DNA from: Pseudomonas sp. ML2-2023-3 | GTDB taxonomy: Bacteria; Pseudomonadota; Gammaproteobacteria; Pseudomonadales; Pseudomonadaceae | Length of the DNA stretch: 64,000 nucleotides | Reading direction: 5' to 3' | Assembly (NCBI RefSeq): GCF_037055275.1 | Contig: NZ_CP146343.1 | Span: forward strand, 506,001-570,000 | Part shown: positions 38,935 through 46,886 of the stretch, in pieces | Layout: every line of letters starts with the position of its first letter | Position numbering within the stretch: position 1 is the stretch's first letter | The notes under the pieces: model-generated | Told to the model about the DNA's origin: nothing | The model's input: the letters and a program-made list of their open reading frames with translations, nothing else | Database searches by the model: none | Position numbers and translations under genes: made by a program

Positions 38935-38993
38935 GTGGGTAATATAGACATGTGAGCGCCAAAACAAAGCAGACATATAAATTGGCGCCCACT
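38934..38993 (+). repeat. Nested inverted repeat between the peptide gene and the M29-like gene
   Basis: GCGCCAA (38956-38962) pairs perfectly with TTGGCGC (38982-38988), and AGTGG (38934-38938) pairs with CCACT (38989-38993). The outer pair starts at the last base of the peptide stop codon and ends 14 nt before the next ATG. There is no T-run, so it looks like an RNA structure affecting stability or translation of the downstream gene. Confidence 0.45.
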
Positions 38994-39007
38994 TCCCATT
39001 AGAGGGT

Positions 39008-39931
39008 ATGCCTGTGCCTGCCAATCACTTCCCTTTCAACTTAAAAGACGTGTGCATCGTCTCCGACAATAATGATTTTCTCCAAAGGTGTATTGCTCAA
39101 GGCTTTAATGCACAATCACTCAATAACATAGCGTTTCTTCCAGCGCAAAGTATCGTCTTTGCCTTTTGCAATGAAGCCGCCAGGCACACATTCAAAATTG
39201 CTAAGCAGACCCCTGCCAGAAAAAGTATTTTTTGTGCGGTCCACGTTTTTGAGTCGTCCGTCAGAAGTGCACTCTATGGGCTGGATCTTATCCTGAAGAG
39301 TGACTTTGACGATGCACTCCAAAAACAGCGGCTTGTCTTGACGCAGCTTGATACCTACAGGGAGTTCAGTTTGGACGGGAGCAATTCCAAGGCTCGCGTC
39401 ACTATTTCAGAGCAGGCCATCCCATACGCCATGATCGAAGAAGACATAAACAATGACTTTGTACACTCAATAGCTGAATTTTTTGAAGTGCACTATGCCC
39501 ACATGAATTCACATGCACCTTGCCCCTTCCAGTTTAACGGACACCTGACAATCTCTGGCATTCTCACCGTACTTAGAAAGTCTTCCACATCAACGGACAT
39601 CGCATTAAGGATAGCCCTTGAACATCTCACCCGTGATGTTGCACACCACACTGCATTCTTGACGGTGGAAAACAACATCCTCACTTCATTCCGGGTCAAC
39701 GATACAGAACACAAAGAATTACTAAACTGTGCGGCAGGCGCGCGAGGGTTAAAGCTCACAGAGTTTGCAGTAGGGGTGAATAATGCTATCGCACCGTTTA
39801 TTGATTATCGTATCAACTCTCAAATGAACGAAGGCATTAGCGGAGTGCATGTTGCATTAGGTGATGGCTCGTCGGGGTATCACATCGACTTTCTAAGCCC
39901 TGGTGTGGTGTTCACTCCCACACCAGGGTAA
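39008..39931 (+). CDS. Protein with an M29-metallopeptidase-like C-terminus
   Basis: 307 aa, cytoplasmic. The C-terminal half resembles thermophilic-type M29 aminopeptidases: TEFAVGVNNAI (Glu252), then SQMNEGISGVHVALGD (Glu275, His281), then GYHIDFL (His292, Asp294), matching the metal ligands E, H and HxD. The first metal Glu of M29 (GEVF motif) is not evident: that region reads HAPCPFQFNG. The protein is about 100 residues shorter than M29 enzymes and its N-terminus is unlike them. AGAGGG is too close to the ATG at 39008, so GTG at 39014 may be the real start. It could process or release a peptide-linked product, or be a noncatalytic relative. Confidence 0.65.
   Translation: MPVPANHFPFNLKDVCIVSDNNDFLQRCIAQGFNAQSLNNIAFLPAQSIVFAFCNEAARHTFKIAKQTPARKSIFCAVHVFESSVRSALYGLDLILKSDFDDALQKQRLVLTQLDTYREFSLDGSNSKARVTISEQAIPYAMIEEDINNDFVHSIAEFFEVHYAHMNSHAPCPFQFNGHLTISGILTVLRKSSTSTDIALRIALEHLTRDVAHHTAFLTVENNILTSFRVNDTEHKELLNCAAGARGLKLTEFAVGVNNAIAPFIDYRINSQMNEGISGVHVALGDGSSGYHIDFLSPGVVFTPTPG
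39898..39928 (+). repeat. 11-bp hairpin inside the last codons of the M29-like gene
   Basis: CCCTGGTGTGG and CCACACCAGGG are perfect inverted arms around a 9-nt loop. They encode the C-terminal PGVVFTPTPG and end at the base before the TAA. No T-run follows, so it is not a standard terminator, but the stem would cap the 3' end of the message. Confidence 0.55.
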
Positions 39932-39984
39932 TCAAGCACAATAGCGCAACAACTATGTCACGCCGAATGGCTTTAGTCGCTGGC

Positions 39985-40009
39985 AAGCCACACAGTAAGT
40001 ATGTGGCTT
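39985..40009. repeat. Inverted repeat between convergent genes
   Basis: AAGCCACA and TGTGGCTT (8 bp) flank a 9-nt loop midway between the stops of the M29-like gene and the FTR1 gene. It lacks a T-run on either strand. Confidence 0.45.
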
Positions 40010-40028
40010 ACCGCAAATGCCTGGATGC

Positions 40029-41927
40029 TTACGAAGCCTGCACCCGGCGCTTTTCCGCCATTTTACTGCGGCTGTACAACACGATAATCGCCACAATGGC
40101 GACCGCCTGCGCAGCCAGCGAGTAGGCATCCGCGTGAATGCCCAACCAGTCGAAGTCAAAAAACGCGACAGGCCGCGTGCCGAAGATGCCCGCCTCTTGC
40201 AGTGCTTTCACGCCATGCCCGGCGAATACGACCGACAGGGCGCAAAGAAGGGCCGCGTTGATGCTGAAGAACAGCGCCAATGGCAATTTGGCCGAACCGC
40301 GCAGGATGATCCACGCCAACCCCATCAGTAACACCAGCGCCGTGGCGCCGCCCGCCAATACGGCGTTATGACCCGCAGGCCCGGCTTGCAGCCACAGGGT
40401 CTCGTAGAACAGGATCACTTCGAACAGTTCGCGGTACACCGAGAAAAACGCCAGGATCGCAAAACCAAAACGCCCGCCACCACTGACCAGACTGCTTTTG
40501 ATGTAGTCCTGCCACGCAGCCGCATGGCGGCGGTCGTGCATCCATACGCCCAGCCACAGCACCATGACGCTGGCGAACAAGGCCGTGCACCCTTCAAGCA
40601 GTTCGCGCTGGGCGCCGCTGACGTCGATGACATAGGCGGCCAGCGCCCACGTAGCGAGACCTGCAACCAGGGCCAATCCCCAGCCAATGTTGACGCTGCG
40701 CACCGCAGACTGCTGGCCGGTATTGCGCAGGAAAGCCAGGATCGCGGCCAGTACCAGAATCGCTTCCAGACCTTCGCGCAGCAAAATCAACAGGCCCGAG
40801 ATGTAGCTCAAGGTCCAGCTCAAGCCATCGCTGCCCAGCAGCCCGGCTGACTCTTTAAGCAAGGCCTTTGCGGCATCCAGACGCTGCTCGACTTGCTCGA
40901 TCGGTAAGCCGTCCTGCAATGACTGCCGATACGCCATCAGGGCTTTCTCGGTGTTTTTACGCACGTTGGCATCGACGTTATCCAGCGAGCTTTCAACCAG
41001 TTCAAAGCCTTCCAGATAAGCCGCTACCGACAGGTCGTAGGCTTGTTCACGGTCGCCAGCGCGGTAAGCCGCGAGGCTTTTGTCCAGGGTAGCGCTGGTG
41101 TAGTCAAGCAACTGCGCCGGACCGCGTTTGACTTGCGGCGGCTGCGCCCGTTGGGCACGGAAGGTCGCCGTCGCCTCGGGGCCTTCAGCCGCCAGCACTT
41201 CATTCGGAGTTTGACGGGCAAGATCCGCCAGATTGTAGGTTTTGTCGGCCTTTGCCGCAGCCGGGTCAGCACTCAAGCCTGCGATGTAAGTGGCCAGGTC
41301 CCAGCGCTGACGCTCGTCCAGCTGATCGGCAAACGAAGGCATGTCAGTGCCTTCGACACCCAGGCCCAACGTGTTGTAGATCGCGTAGAGGCTCAACCGG
41401 TCAAGGCGCTGTACATCGCGCAGGTTGGCCGGAGGCGGCGTCATCCCAAGGCTGGCGGGACCATCCCCGGCGCCGGTTTCACCGTGGCACACCGAGCAAT
41501 GCTGGGCATATAACGGCGCGCCACGGGTTGGGTCCGGGGTGATGGCAGGTGCCTGGCTGACCTCGTAGGCCACAGCCAGTCTGGCACCCAGTTGCCGCGC
41601 CTCACGGGCAACGGCAGTGCCGTCCTCACGCTGTTCGATGGCGGCTTGCAAGACGTTCACACCCCGAGCCAGCTCGGCTCGCTCAGGGCGCTCTGGCAGG
41701 CCCTCCATCAAGCCCTTGAGTACGGTCAGGAACTCCAGCTGCTCGCGGTACTCGGTTTCATCGATGACCTTCCCGTTCTCAACGGTAGGCGGATAGTCCG
41801 CACCGATGTAGTCGATCAGGTGCAGCGCTTGTGAGGCGCCTTCCGGGGAGTTGGCAGACACCGTAAGGCTGCACAACGCGAGCACTGGCAACATCAACCA
41901 GGCAAAAAAACGCGAGCGGGCGGTCAT
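40029..41927 (-). CDS. Cytochrome c/FTR1-family iron permease
   Basis: 632 aa with a signal peptide (MLPVLALCSLTVSA). A periplasmic section has one c-type haem site, QHCSVCHGETGAGDG, and an Ala-rich helical linker. About seven membrane helices follow, with the two FTR1 iron motifs, REGLEA and (Y)RELFE. FTR1 permeases import iron after oxidation of Fe2+; the fused haem domain may take the electron. No EfeO/EfeB genes are adjacent. A Fur-like sequence lies just upstream. The gene converges on the M29-like gene. Confidence 0.9.
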   Translation of the reverse strand: MTARSRFFAWLMLPVLALCSLTVSANSPEGASQALHLIDYIGADYPPTVENGKVIDETEYREQLEFLTVLKGLMEGLPERPERAELARGVNVLQAAIEQREDGTAVAREARQLGARLAVAYEVSQAPAITPDPTRGAPLYAQHCSVCHGETGAGDGPASLGMTPPPANLRDVQRLDRLSLYAIYNTLGLGVEGTDMPSFADQLDERQRWDLATYIAGLSADPAAAKADKTYNLADLARQTPNEVLAAEGPEATATFRAQRAQPPQVKRGPAQLLDYTSATLDKSLAAYRAGDREQAYDLSVAAYLEGFELVESSLDNVDANVRKNTEKALMAYRQSLQDGLPIEQVEQRLDAAKALLKESAGLLGSDGLSWTLSYISGLLILLREGLEAILVLAAILAFLRNTGQQSAVRSVNIGWGLALVAGLATWALAAYVIDVSGAQRELLEGCTALFASVMVLWLGVWMHDRRHAAAWQDYIKSSLVSGGGRFGFAILAFFSVYRELFEVILFYETLWLQAGPAGHNAVLAGGATALVLLMGLAWIILRGSAKLPLALFFSINAALLCALSVVFAGHGVKALQEAGIFGTRPVAFFDFDWLGIHADAYSLAAQAVAIVAIIVLYSRSKMAEKRRVQAS

Positions 41928-41941
41928 TGATAAATCCGGAT

Positions 41942-41960
41942 GGAAATGAGAAGTAACACA
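41942..41960. promoter_or_regulatory. Weak Fur-box-like sequence upstream of the FTR1 gene
   Basis: GGAAATGAGAAGTAACACA matches the Fur consensus at 10 of 19 positions by my count. It lies 15 bp upstream of the FTR1 start in the 66-bp gap to the LysE gene. Support comes mostly from the iron-related function of the gene. Confidence 0.25.
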
Positions 41961-41993
41961 TTGTTCACTTCCAATGACCGCGACTCAAGATGT

Positions 41994-42626
41994 TTAGGTC
42001 GTAGCGCGATGCAACGTCGCAAGAAAACCTGCTGCGCCCACAAACAGGCCTGCAAAGGTGCGGTTCATGCGGCGCTGTTGCTTTGGGGTGCGCAGCAAAC
42101 GCAGGACCTTGGACGCCAGCCCGGTGTACCCGGCCATCACGATCAGGTCGACGCAGATCATGGTTGCGCCCAGCGTCACGTATTGAGACACCAGAGGCGC
42201 AGTAGGGTTTACGAACTGCGGCAGGACCGCGAGCATGAAAACAAGCGCCTTGGGGTTGCTGACATTGACCAGAAAGCCGCGAAATATCAGTGCCAGTGGT
42301 TTACCGATGGGGCGTACAGCCGCGTCATCGCTAAGGTCCGCCGGGAGGGCGCGCCACTGTTTGACGGCCAGGTAGACGAGATAGGCCACGCCAAACCACT
42401 TGATCGCGTAGAAGGCAGTGGATGAGGCGGCCAGCACTGCACCCACCCCGGCGGCGACAATCGCAATCTGCAGCGCCAGCCCCAGTTGCAGTCCCAAAGC
42501 GTTCCAATAGCCACGCCAGAAACCGTATTGAAGGCCGCACGACATCGAGGCAATCGCCCCTGCACCGGGCGACAGACTGATGACCCAACAGGCAGCAAAA
42601 AAGGCCAACCACGTTTCCAACGACAT
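41994..42626 (-). CDS. LysE/RhtB-family amino-acid exporter
   Basis: A 210-aa protein with about six membrane helices: WVISLSPGAGAIASMSCGLQ at helix 1, AIKWFGVAYLVYLAVKQW in helix 3 and FLVNVSNPKALVFMLAVLPQ in the middle, the classic LysE signatures. The family exports lysine, threonine, homoserine or related molecules by proton antiport. It stands alone upstream of the FTR1 gene; substrate unknown. Confidence 0.93.
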   Translation of the reverse strand: MSLETWLAFFAACWVISLSPGAGAIASMSCGLQYGFWRGYWNALGLQLGLALQIAIVAAGVGAVLAASSTAFYAIKWFGVAYLVYLAVKQWRALPADLSDDAAVRPIGKPLALIFRGFLVNVSNPKALVFMLAVLPQFVNPTAPLVSQYVTLGATMICVDLIVMAGYTGLASKVLRLLRTPKQQRRMNRTFAGLFVGAAGFLATLHRATT

Positions 42627-42731
42627 CGCACACCTCGGACAAGATCTGTAACAAGTCCTTTAAGCTAATGCGTTGGTTGAAAATTGACCACTACTTTTTA
42701 TAGCCGCTGCCACAGGTGGATAGCGGTGCCT

Positions 42732-43289
42732 TTAAAGGTCGCTTTCACGCCAGCGACGGACCGAACGCTGAAAGAACAGGCTGTTGGGGACTTGCACCAT
42801 GCTGCTGCCACTACCGGCTTCGGCGGGCTCGATCAGGGTGGTGTAGAGCAGGTTGATGGCCACGACCCGACCTTTGACGCCGGGCTTGTCGAGGGTGTCG
42901 AGGAGTTCCACGATGTCGCCAATGCGAAACGGGCCCACCGTGAAGATCAGCACCGCGCACAGCAGGTTGGAGAGCACGCTCCACATGGCGAAGAAGGCAA
43001 TCGCTGCCACGGCCACAAAACCCGAGAGCGCAGTCCACAACACGGTGGCCGATACACCCAGGCGCTCCAGGACGACAATCACTGCACTGCCCATGATGAA
43101 CCAGCGCAAACCGCCCCGCAGCGGCATCATGAGCTGCGGCGGAAACGGGTAACGCTCGCCCAGCCGAGTCAGGAAACGAGCCACTACGCGCTGAGAGAAA
43201 TAACCGGCCAGCAGAATCAGCAAAATCTGCAAGCCGATCCACAGCGGTGCAATGAATTCGGCTGGCAGAGGTAAGTGCAGGGCTTCCAT
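42732..43289 (-). CDS. Short MscS-family mechanosensitive channel
   Basis: A 185-aa protein with three membrane segments. The third (ALSGFVAVAAIAFFAMWSVL) and the following GPFRIGDIVEL beta-domain start match MscS. The mature channel of E. coli is 286 aa, so this form keeps the pore and the beta domain (VPNSLFFQRSVRRW) but lacks the C-terminal cage domain. The start overlaps the yheS stop by one base, so the two are coupled. Confidence 0.88.
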   Translation of the reverse strand: MEALHLPLPAEFIAPLWIGLQILLILLAGYFSQRVVARFLTRLGERYPFPPQLMMPLRGGLRWFIMGSAVIVVLERLGVSATVLWTALSGFVAVAAIAFFAMWSVLSNLLCAVLIFTVGPFRIGDIVELLDTLDKPGVKGRVVAINLLYTTLIEPAEAGSGSSMVQVPNSLFFQRSVRRWRESDL

Positions 43290-45199
43290 CAGGACAGGGC
43301 TTCCAGTTCCGCTTGCATGGATTCAAGCAGCTCCAGAGCTTCCATCCAGCGCTCTTCCAACTGACCTTCGAGCACTTTGAGCTTGGCCTGTTCAGCCAGC
43401 AGATCTCGCAATTCATCTTTGCGTGCTGCTTCGTAAACCGCGCTGTCACCCAGGCTGGCTTCGATCTTGGCCAGCTTCTCGTTGACCTTGCCCAGTTCGC
43501 TCTCAAGCTTGTCGGCTTCGCGCTTGTGCGGCGCCAGTTGCTGACGCAACGTTGCGGCAGCCTGACGCTGAGCCTTTTTATCGGTCTTGTCAGGGTTGAC
43601 CGGCGTGTTGCTGGCCGGCGCGTTGCGCAAACGGTAGTCAGCCAGCCAGCGGGCATAGTCTTCGAGGTCACCGTCGAATTCTTGCACCTTGCCATCAGCC
43701 ACCAGCAGGAATTCATCCGTGGTGCTTTTGAGCAAATGCCGGTCGTGAGACACCACCAGCACTGCACCGCTGAACTCTTGCAACGCCATGGTCAGCGCCA
43801 GACGCATTTCGAGATCGAGGTGGTTGGTCGGTTCGTCGAGCAGCAACAGGTTTGGCCGACCCCAGGCGATCAGCGCCAGCGCCAGACGGGCTTTTTCGCC
43901 ACCCGAGAAGTTCAGCACCGGCTCGTCGATACGCGCCCCACGGAAGTCGAAACCACCGAGGAAGTCGCGCAGGGTTTGTTCACGCTCAGCCGGAGCCAGG
44001 CGCTGCATGTGCAACAACGGGCTGGCCTTGGAATCCAGCGAGTCGAGTTGATGCTGGGCAAAGTAGCCAACCACAAGGTTTTCGCCACGGGCCAGTCGGC
44101 CCGACAGCGGCTCCAGCTCGCCCGCAAGGTTTTTGATGAGGGTCGATTTACCCGCACCGTTTGGCCCGAGCAAGCCAATACGAGCGCCCGGAACCAGTTG
44201 CAACTTGACCTTTTCCAGGATGGTTTTATCGCCATAACCCAGACGTGCATCGGACAAGTCGAGCAGCGGGCTGGAGAGTTTGACCGCTTCACGGAACACG
44301 AAGTCGAACGGCGAATCCACATGGGCTGCGCTCAGCTCTTCCATGCGCTCCAGTGCCTTGATCCGGCTTTGCGCCTGACGGGCCTTGGTGGCCTGGGCCT
44401 TGAAGCGGGCGATGTAGCTTTCCATGTGCGCACGCTGCGCCTGCTGCTTCTCGTAGGCCTGTTGTTGCTGGGCCAGACGCTCGGCACGGGCACGCTCGAA
44501 TGCGCTGTAACCACCGCGATAAAGGGTGATCTTGCGCTGGTCGACATGGGCGATGTTATCGACCACTGCGTCGAGAAAATCCCTGTCGTGAGAGATCAGC
44601 AGCAAGGTGCCGGGATAATTCTTGAGGAAGTCTTCGAGCCACAGAATGGCGTCGAGGTCCAAGTGGTTGGTCGGCTCATCGAGCAGCAATAGATCCGACG
44701 GACACATCAGTGCCTGCGCCAGATTCAGGCGCATCCGCCAGCCACCGGAGAAGTCGGCAACCGGGCGGTCCATTTGTTCGTTGGTAAAACCCAGCCCGGC
44801 GAGCATTTTGCGGGCACGGGCATCAGCGGTGTAGCCGTCGGCGCTGTCCAGCTCAGCGTGCAGACGTGCCTGTGCGGCGCCATCCTCGTCGGCTTCGGCC
44901 TTGGCCAGGTCGGCTTGGACTTGACGCAAGCGCAGGTCGCCATCGAGCACGTAGTCGATCGCGATGCGGTCGAGGGTGTCGATTTCTTGCCGCATGTGGG
45001 CAATCCGCCAGTCGGCCGGGAGCAGACAATCCCCGGAATCAGGCGTCAACTCACCCAGCAGCAAGGCGAACAAAGTGGATTTACCGGCGCCATTGGCGCC
45101 GACCAGACCGGCTTTGTGGCCGGCGTGCAGGGTCAGCTCGGCGTCTTCTAGCAGACGTTGCGGACCACGCTGTAAAGTCAGGTTCTGAAGTCGGATCAT
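43289..45199 (-). CDS. yheS: ABC-F family ATPase YheS
   Basis: A 636-aa soluble protein with two ABC domains and no membrane segment. Walker A GANGAGKST and GPNGAGKST, signatures FSGGWRMRL and FSGGEKARL, and paired LLLLDEPTNHLDL motifs are present, with the inter-domain ABC-F linker rich in Gln/Arg/Ala. A charged coiled-coil tail follows (about residues 545-636). ABC-F proteins act on the ribosome E site to rescue stalled translation. The ATG at 45199 (MIRLQNLTLQRG) is the family start. A short mscS-like gene follows. Confidence 0.93.
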   Translation of the reverse strand: MIRLQNLTLQRGPQRLLEDAELTLHAGHKAGLVGANGAGKSTLFALLLGELTPDSGDCLLPADWRIAHMRQEIDTLDRIAIDYVLDGDLRLRQVQADLAKAEADEDGAAQARLHAELDSADGYTADARARKMLAGLGFTNEQMDRPVADFSGGWRMRLNLAQALMCPSDLLLLDEPTNHLDLDAILWLEDFLKNYPGTLLLISHDRDFLDAVVDNIAHVDQRKITLYRGGYSAFERARAERLAQQQQAYEKQQAQRAHMESYIARFKAQATKARQAQSRIKALERMEELSAAHVDSPFDFVFREAVKLSSPLLDLSDARLGYGDKTILEKVKLQLVPGARIGLLGPNGAGKSTLIKNLAGELEPLSGRLARGENLVVGYFAQHQLDSLDSKASPLLHMQRLAPAEREQTLRDFLGGFDFRGARIDEPVLNFSGGEKARLALALIAWGRPNLLLLDEPTNHLDLEMRLALTMALQEFSGAVLVVSHDRHLLKSTTDEFLLVADGKVQEFDGDLEDYARWLADYRLRNAPASNTPVNPDKTDKKAQRQAAATLRQQLAPHKREADKLESELGKVNEKLAKIEASLGDSAVYEAARKDELRDLLAEQAKLKVLEGQLEERWMEALELLESMQAELEALS

Positions 45200-45249
45200 A
45201 ATGGCGGCGGAGTCTACCAGCTTCCCTCTCAACTGGCGCGAATTGCACT

Positions 45250-45714
45250 ATGCAGACTGACCTGTGGAATTACTGTTTGAACCTTTACGCCCGCCCCGGT
45301 GTAGAACCGGCGTGCCTGCACTTGCAGAGCCAGGGCCTGGATGTGTGCCTTGTGCTGTGTGCGGCCTGGCTTGAGGAGCGTGGCGTGGCCTGCGATGAGG
45401 CGCGCCTGGGGCAATTGAAAGCCTGCGCCGGGCCTTGGCAGCGTGAGGTGGTGCAGCCCTTGCGATTATTGCGAACACACTGGCGTGAACCGGCGACACG
45501 CGACGATGCGCTGGCGGCGCTGCGCGTGCAGATCAAGTCACTGGAACTGGAAGCTGAGCGGACATTATTGCAGCGCCTGGAGTCGGTGACTCAGGGCTGG
45601 TCACTCGCGCAATCGCAAGAGACTTGCGGTTGGCTGCAGAGGATGACCAGCGATGCTGGCCACCTTGATTGCGACGCGCTGCACACGCTGCGCGCCGCAA
45701 TCAACAACGCTTAA
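45250..45714 (+). CDS. TIGR02444 (DUF2390) family protein
   Basis: A 154-aa helical protein beginning MQTDLWNYCLNLYARPGVEP, the family opening, followed by LDVCLVLCAAWLEERG and WQREVVQPLRLLR. Function unknown. It is divergent from yheS and its stop overlaps convergent algP by 4 bases. In Pseudomonas it normally lies between yheS and algP, as here. Confidence 0.88.
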   Translation: MQTDLWNYCLNLYARPGVEPACLHLQSQGLDVCLVLCAAWLEERGVACDEARLGQLKACAGPWQREVVQPLRLLRTHWREPATRDDALAALRVQIKSLELEAERTLLQRLESVTQGWSLAQSQETCGWLQRMTSDAGHLDCDALHTLRAAINNA

Positions 45715-46640
45715 GAAGCGCTGGAGGGGGTGGTAGCCGAGTTTGCTGCGGATGCCGGGGTTGGCGTTGCAGCAACAGCCGTCGTAGCGGCAACGGGCGC
45801 TACAGCAGGCTTGGCGGGGGTAGCAGCAGGCTTGGCTGCCGGCTTGGCCGCTACGGGCTTTTTAACAGCCGGTTTTGCAGCGGCTTTTACTGCAGGCTTG
45901 GCAGCGGCAGGCTTGGCGGCAGCAGCAGGTTTGGCAGCCGCTGTTTTAGCCACGGGCTTGGCAGCCACTTTCACAGGCGCTTTAACTGCAGCCTTGGCTG
46001 GCGCTTTGGCGGCAACCGGTTTAGCCGCTGCGGGCTTGGCTGCCGGTTTGGCGGCAGCTGTTTTAGCGGCTACGGGTTTAGCTGCTGGCTTGGCGGCTGC
46101 AGTTTTTGGCGCAGGTTTGGCCGTGCGAGCGGCAACCGGTTTGGCCGCAGGCTTGGTGGCCACTTTGGCAGCAGCCTTGACCGGGGCTTTAGCGACTGCC
46201 TTGGCAGCAGGTTTTTTCGCAGCTGACGCGGGCTTGGCATCACGCGTAGACAACGCTTTGCCTACCGCCTCTTTGACCCGGCCAATGCCTTGGGCCAACT
46301 TCAGGCTTTCTTGGGCATCGCGCTTGAGTTGCAGGATATAGGTGCGCGTTTCGGTTTGACGATCCTTGAGCGAATCGAGCAGTTGCTCAAGCTCTTTGAC
46401 GCCCGACTTGGCTTTGGCTTGAGCCTTGGATTTGCCAGCATTGGCGGCATCCTGCAGTTTGGCGCGGGACTTGTGCAGTTTTTCCTGCGCTTTGCCGCGC
46501 TGCTTTTCAAGCTTGGCGAGCAATTTCTCAGCATCAGCCAACGCTTGGGAACAAGCGTTTTCCAAATGCTCAAGCAGACTGCCTGAGAGCTGTTGGAGCA
46601 AGTGCAACGGCGTATTAACGGGCTTCTTATTGGCCGACAT
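45711..46640 (-). CDS. algP: Histone H1-like regulator AlgP (AlgR3)
   Basis: 309 aa. The N-terminal half is helical with a leucine-rich coiled coil (LHLLQQLSGSLLEHLENACS, LLAKLEKQRGKAQEKLHKSR). From about residue 135 the protein is almost only Ala, Lys, Pro and Val in AAKP-type repeats, as in histone H1 tails. AlgP binds DNA and affects alginate gene expression in P. aeruginosa. The repeat tract (about 45745-46230) is prone to length change. It is divergent from fkbP. Confidence 0.92.
   Translation of the reverse strand: MSANKKPVNTPLHLLQQLSGSLLEHLENACSQALADAEKLLAKLEKQRGKAQEKLHKSRAKLQDAANAGKSKAQAKAKSGVKELEQLLDSLKDRQTETRTYILQLKRDAQESLKLAQGIGRVKEAVGKALSTRDAKPASAAKKPAAKAVAKAPVKAAAKVATKPAAKPVAARTAKPAPKTAAAKPAAKPVAAKTAAAKPAAKPAAAKPVAAKAPAKAAVKAPVKVAAKPVAKTAAAKPAAAAKPAAAKPAVKAAAKPAVKKPVAAKPAAKPAATPAKPAVAPVAATTAVAATPTPASAANSATTPSSAS
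45745..46230. repeat. Degenerate Ala-Lys-Pro coding repeat tract in algP
   Basis: Short units of GGCTTGGCNGC and GCNGGTTTNGC recur through about 490 bp. Both strands are open over most of it because Ala codons (GCN) read in reverse give NGC and similar sense codons. This explains the long antisense frames seen here. Confidence 0.75.
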
Positions 46641-46886
46641 GGTTTACCTCCTGGCTGAAGTGAGTGCGGCTCATACTAGACCTCTGTAACTACCGCCGCT
46701 AGGGCATGTTGACACTAAGGATAGCTGTGCGTTGCACGACGTCGAAAAACTTGTGCTGGATCAATCTTTAACCATCACAACGGCTAATTTTTGTGGGTGG
46801 TTCAACGTTATCCAAACCCCGAATAAATCATCGCCGCACGCTTTAGCGCTGGCATAATCCCTCGCATATCACGCCGGAGAACCACC

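Noticed and set aside
38808..38999. 63-codon minus-strand frame opposite the 33-aa peptide
   Set aside because: No ribosome site, no recognisable domain, and the plus-strand peptide has a good ribosome site.
45730..46341. 203-codon plus-strand frame rich in Ala/Gly antisense to algP
   Set aside because: Product of the repeat tract only; no ribosome site, and algP on the other strand has a recognisable N-terminal domain.
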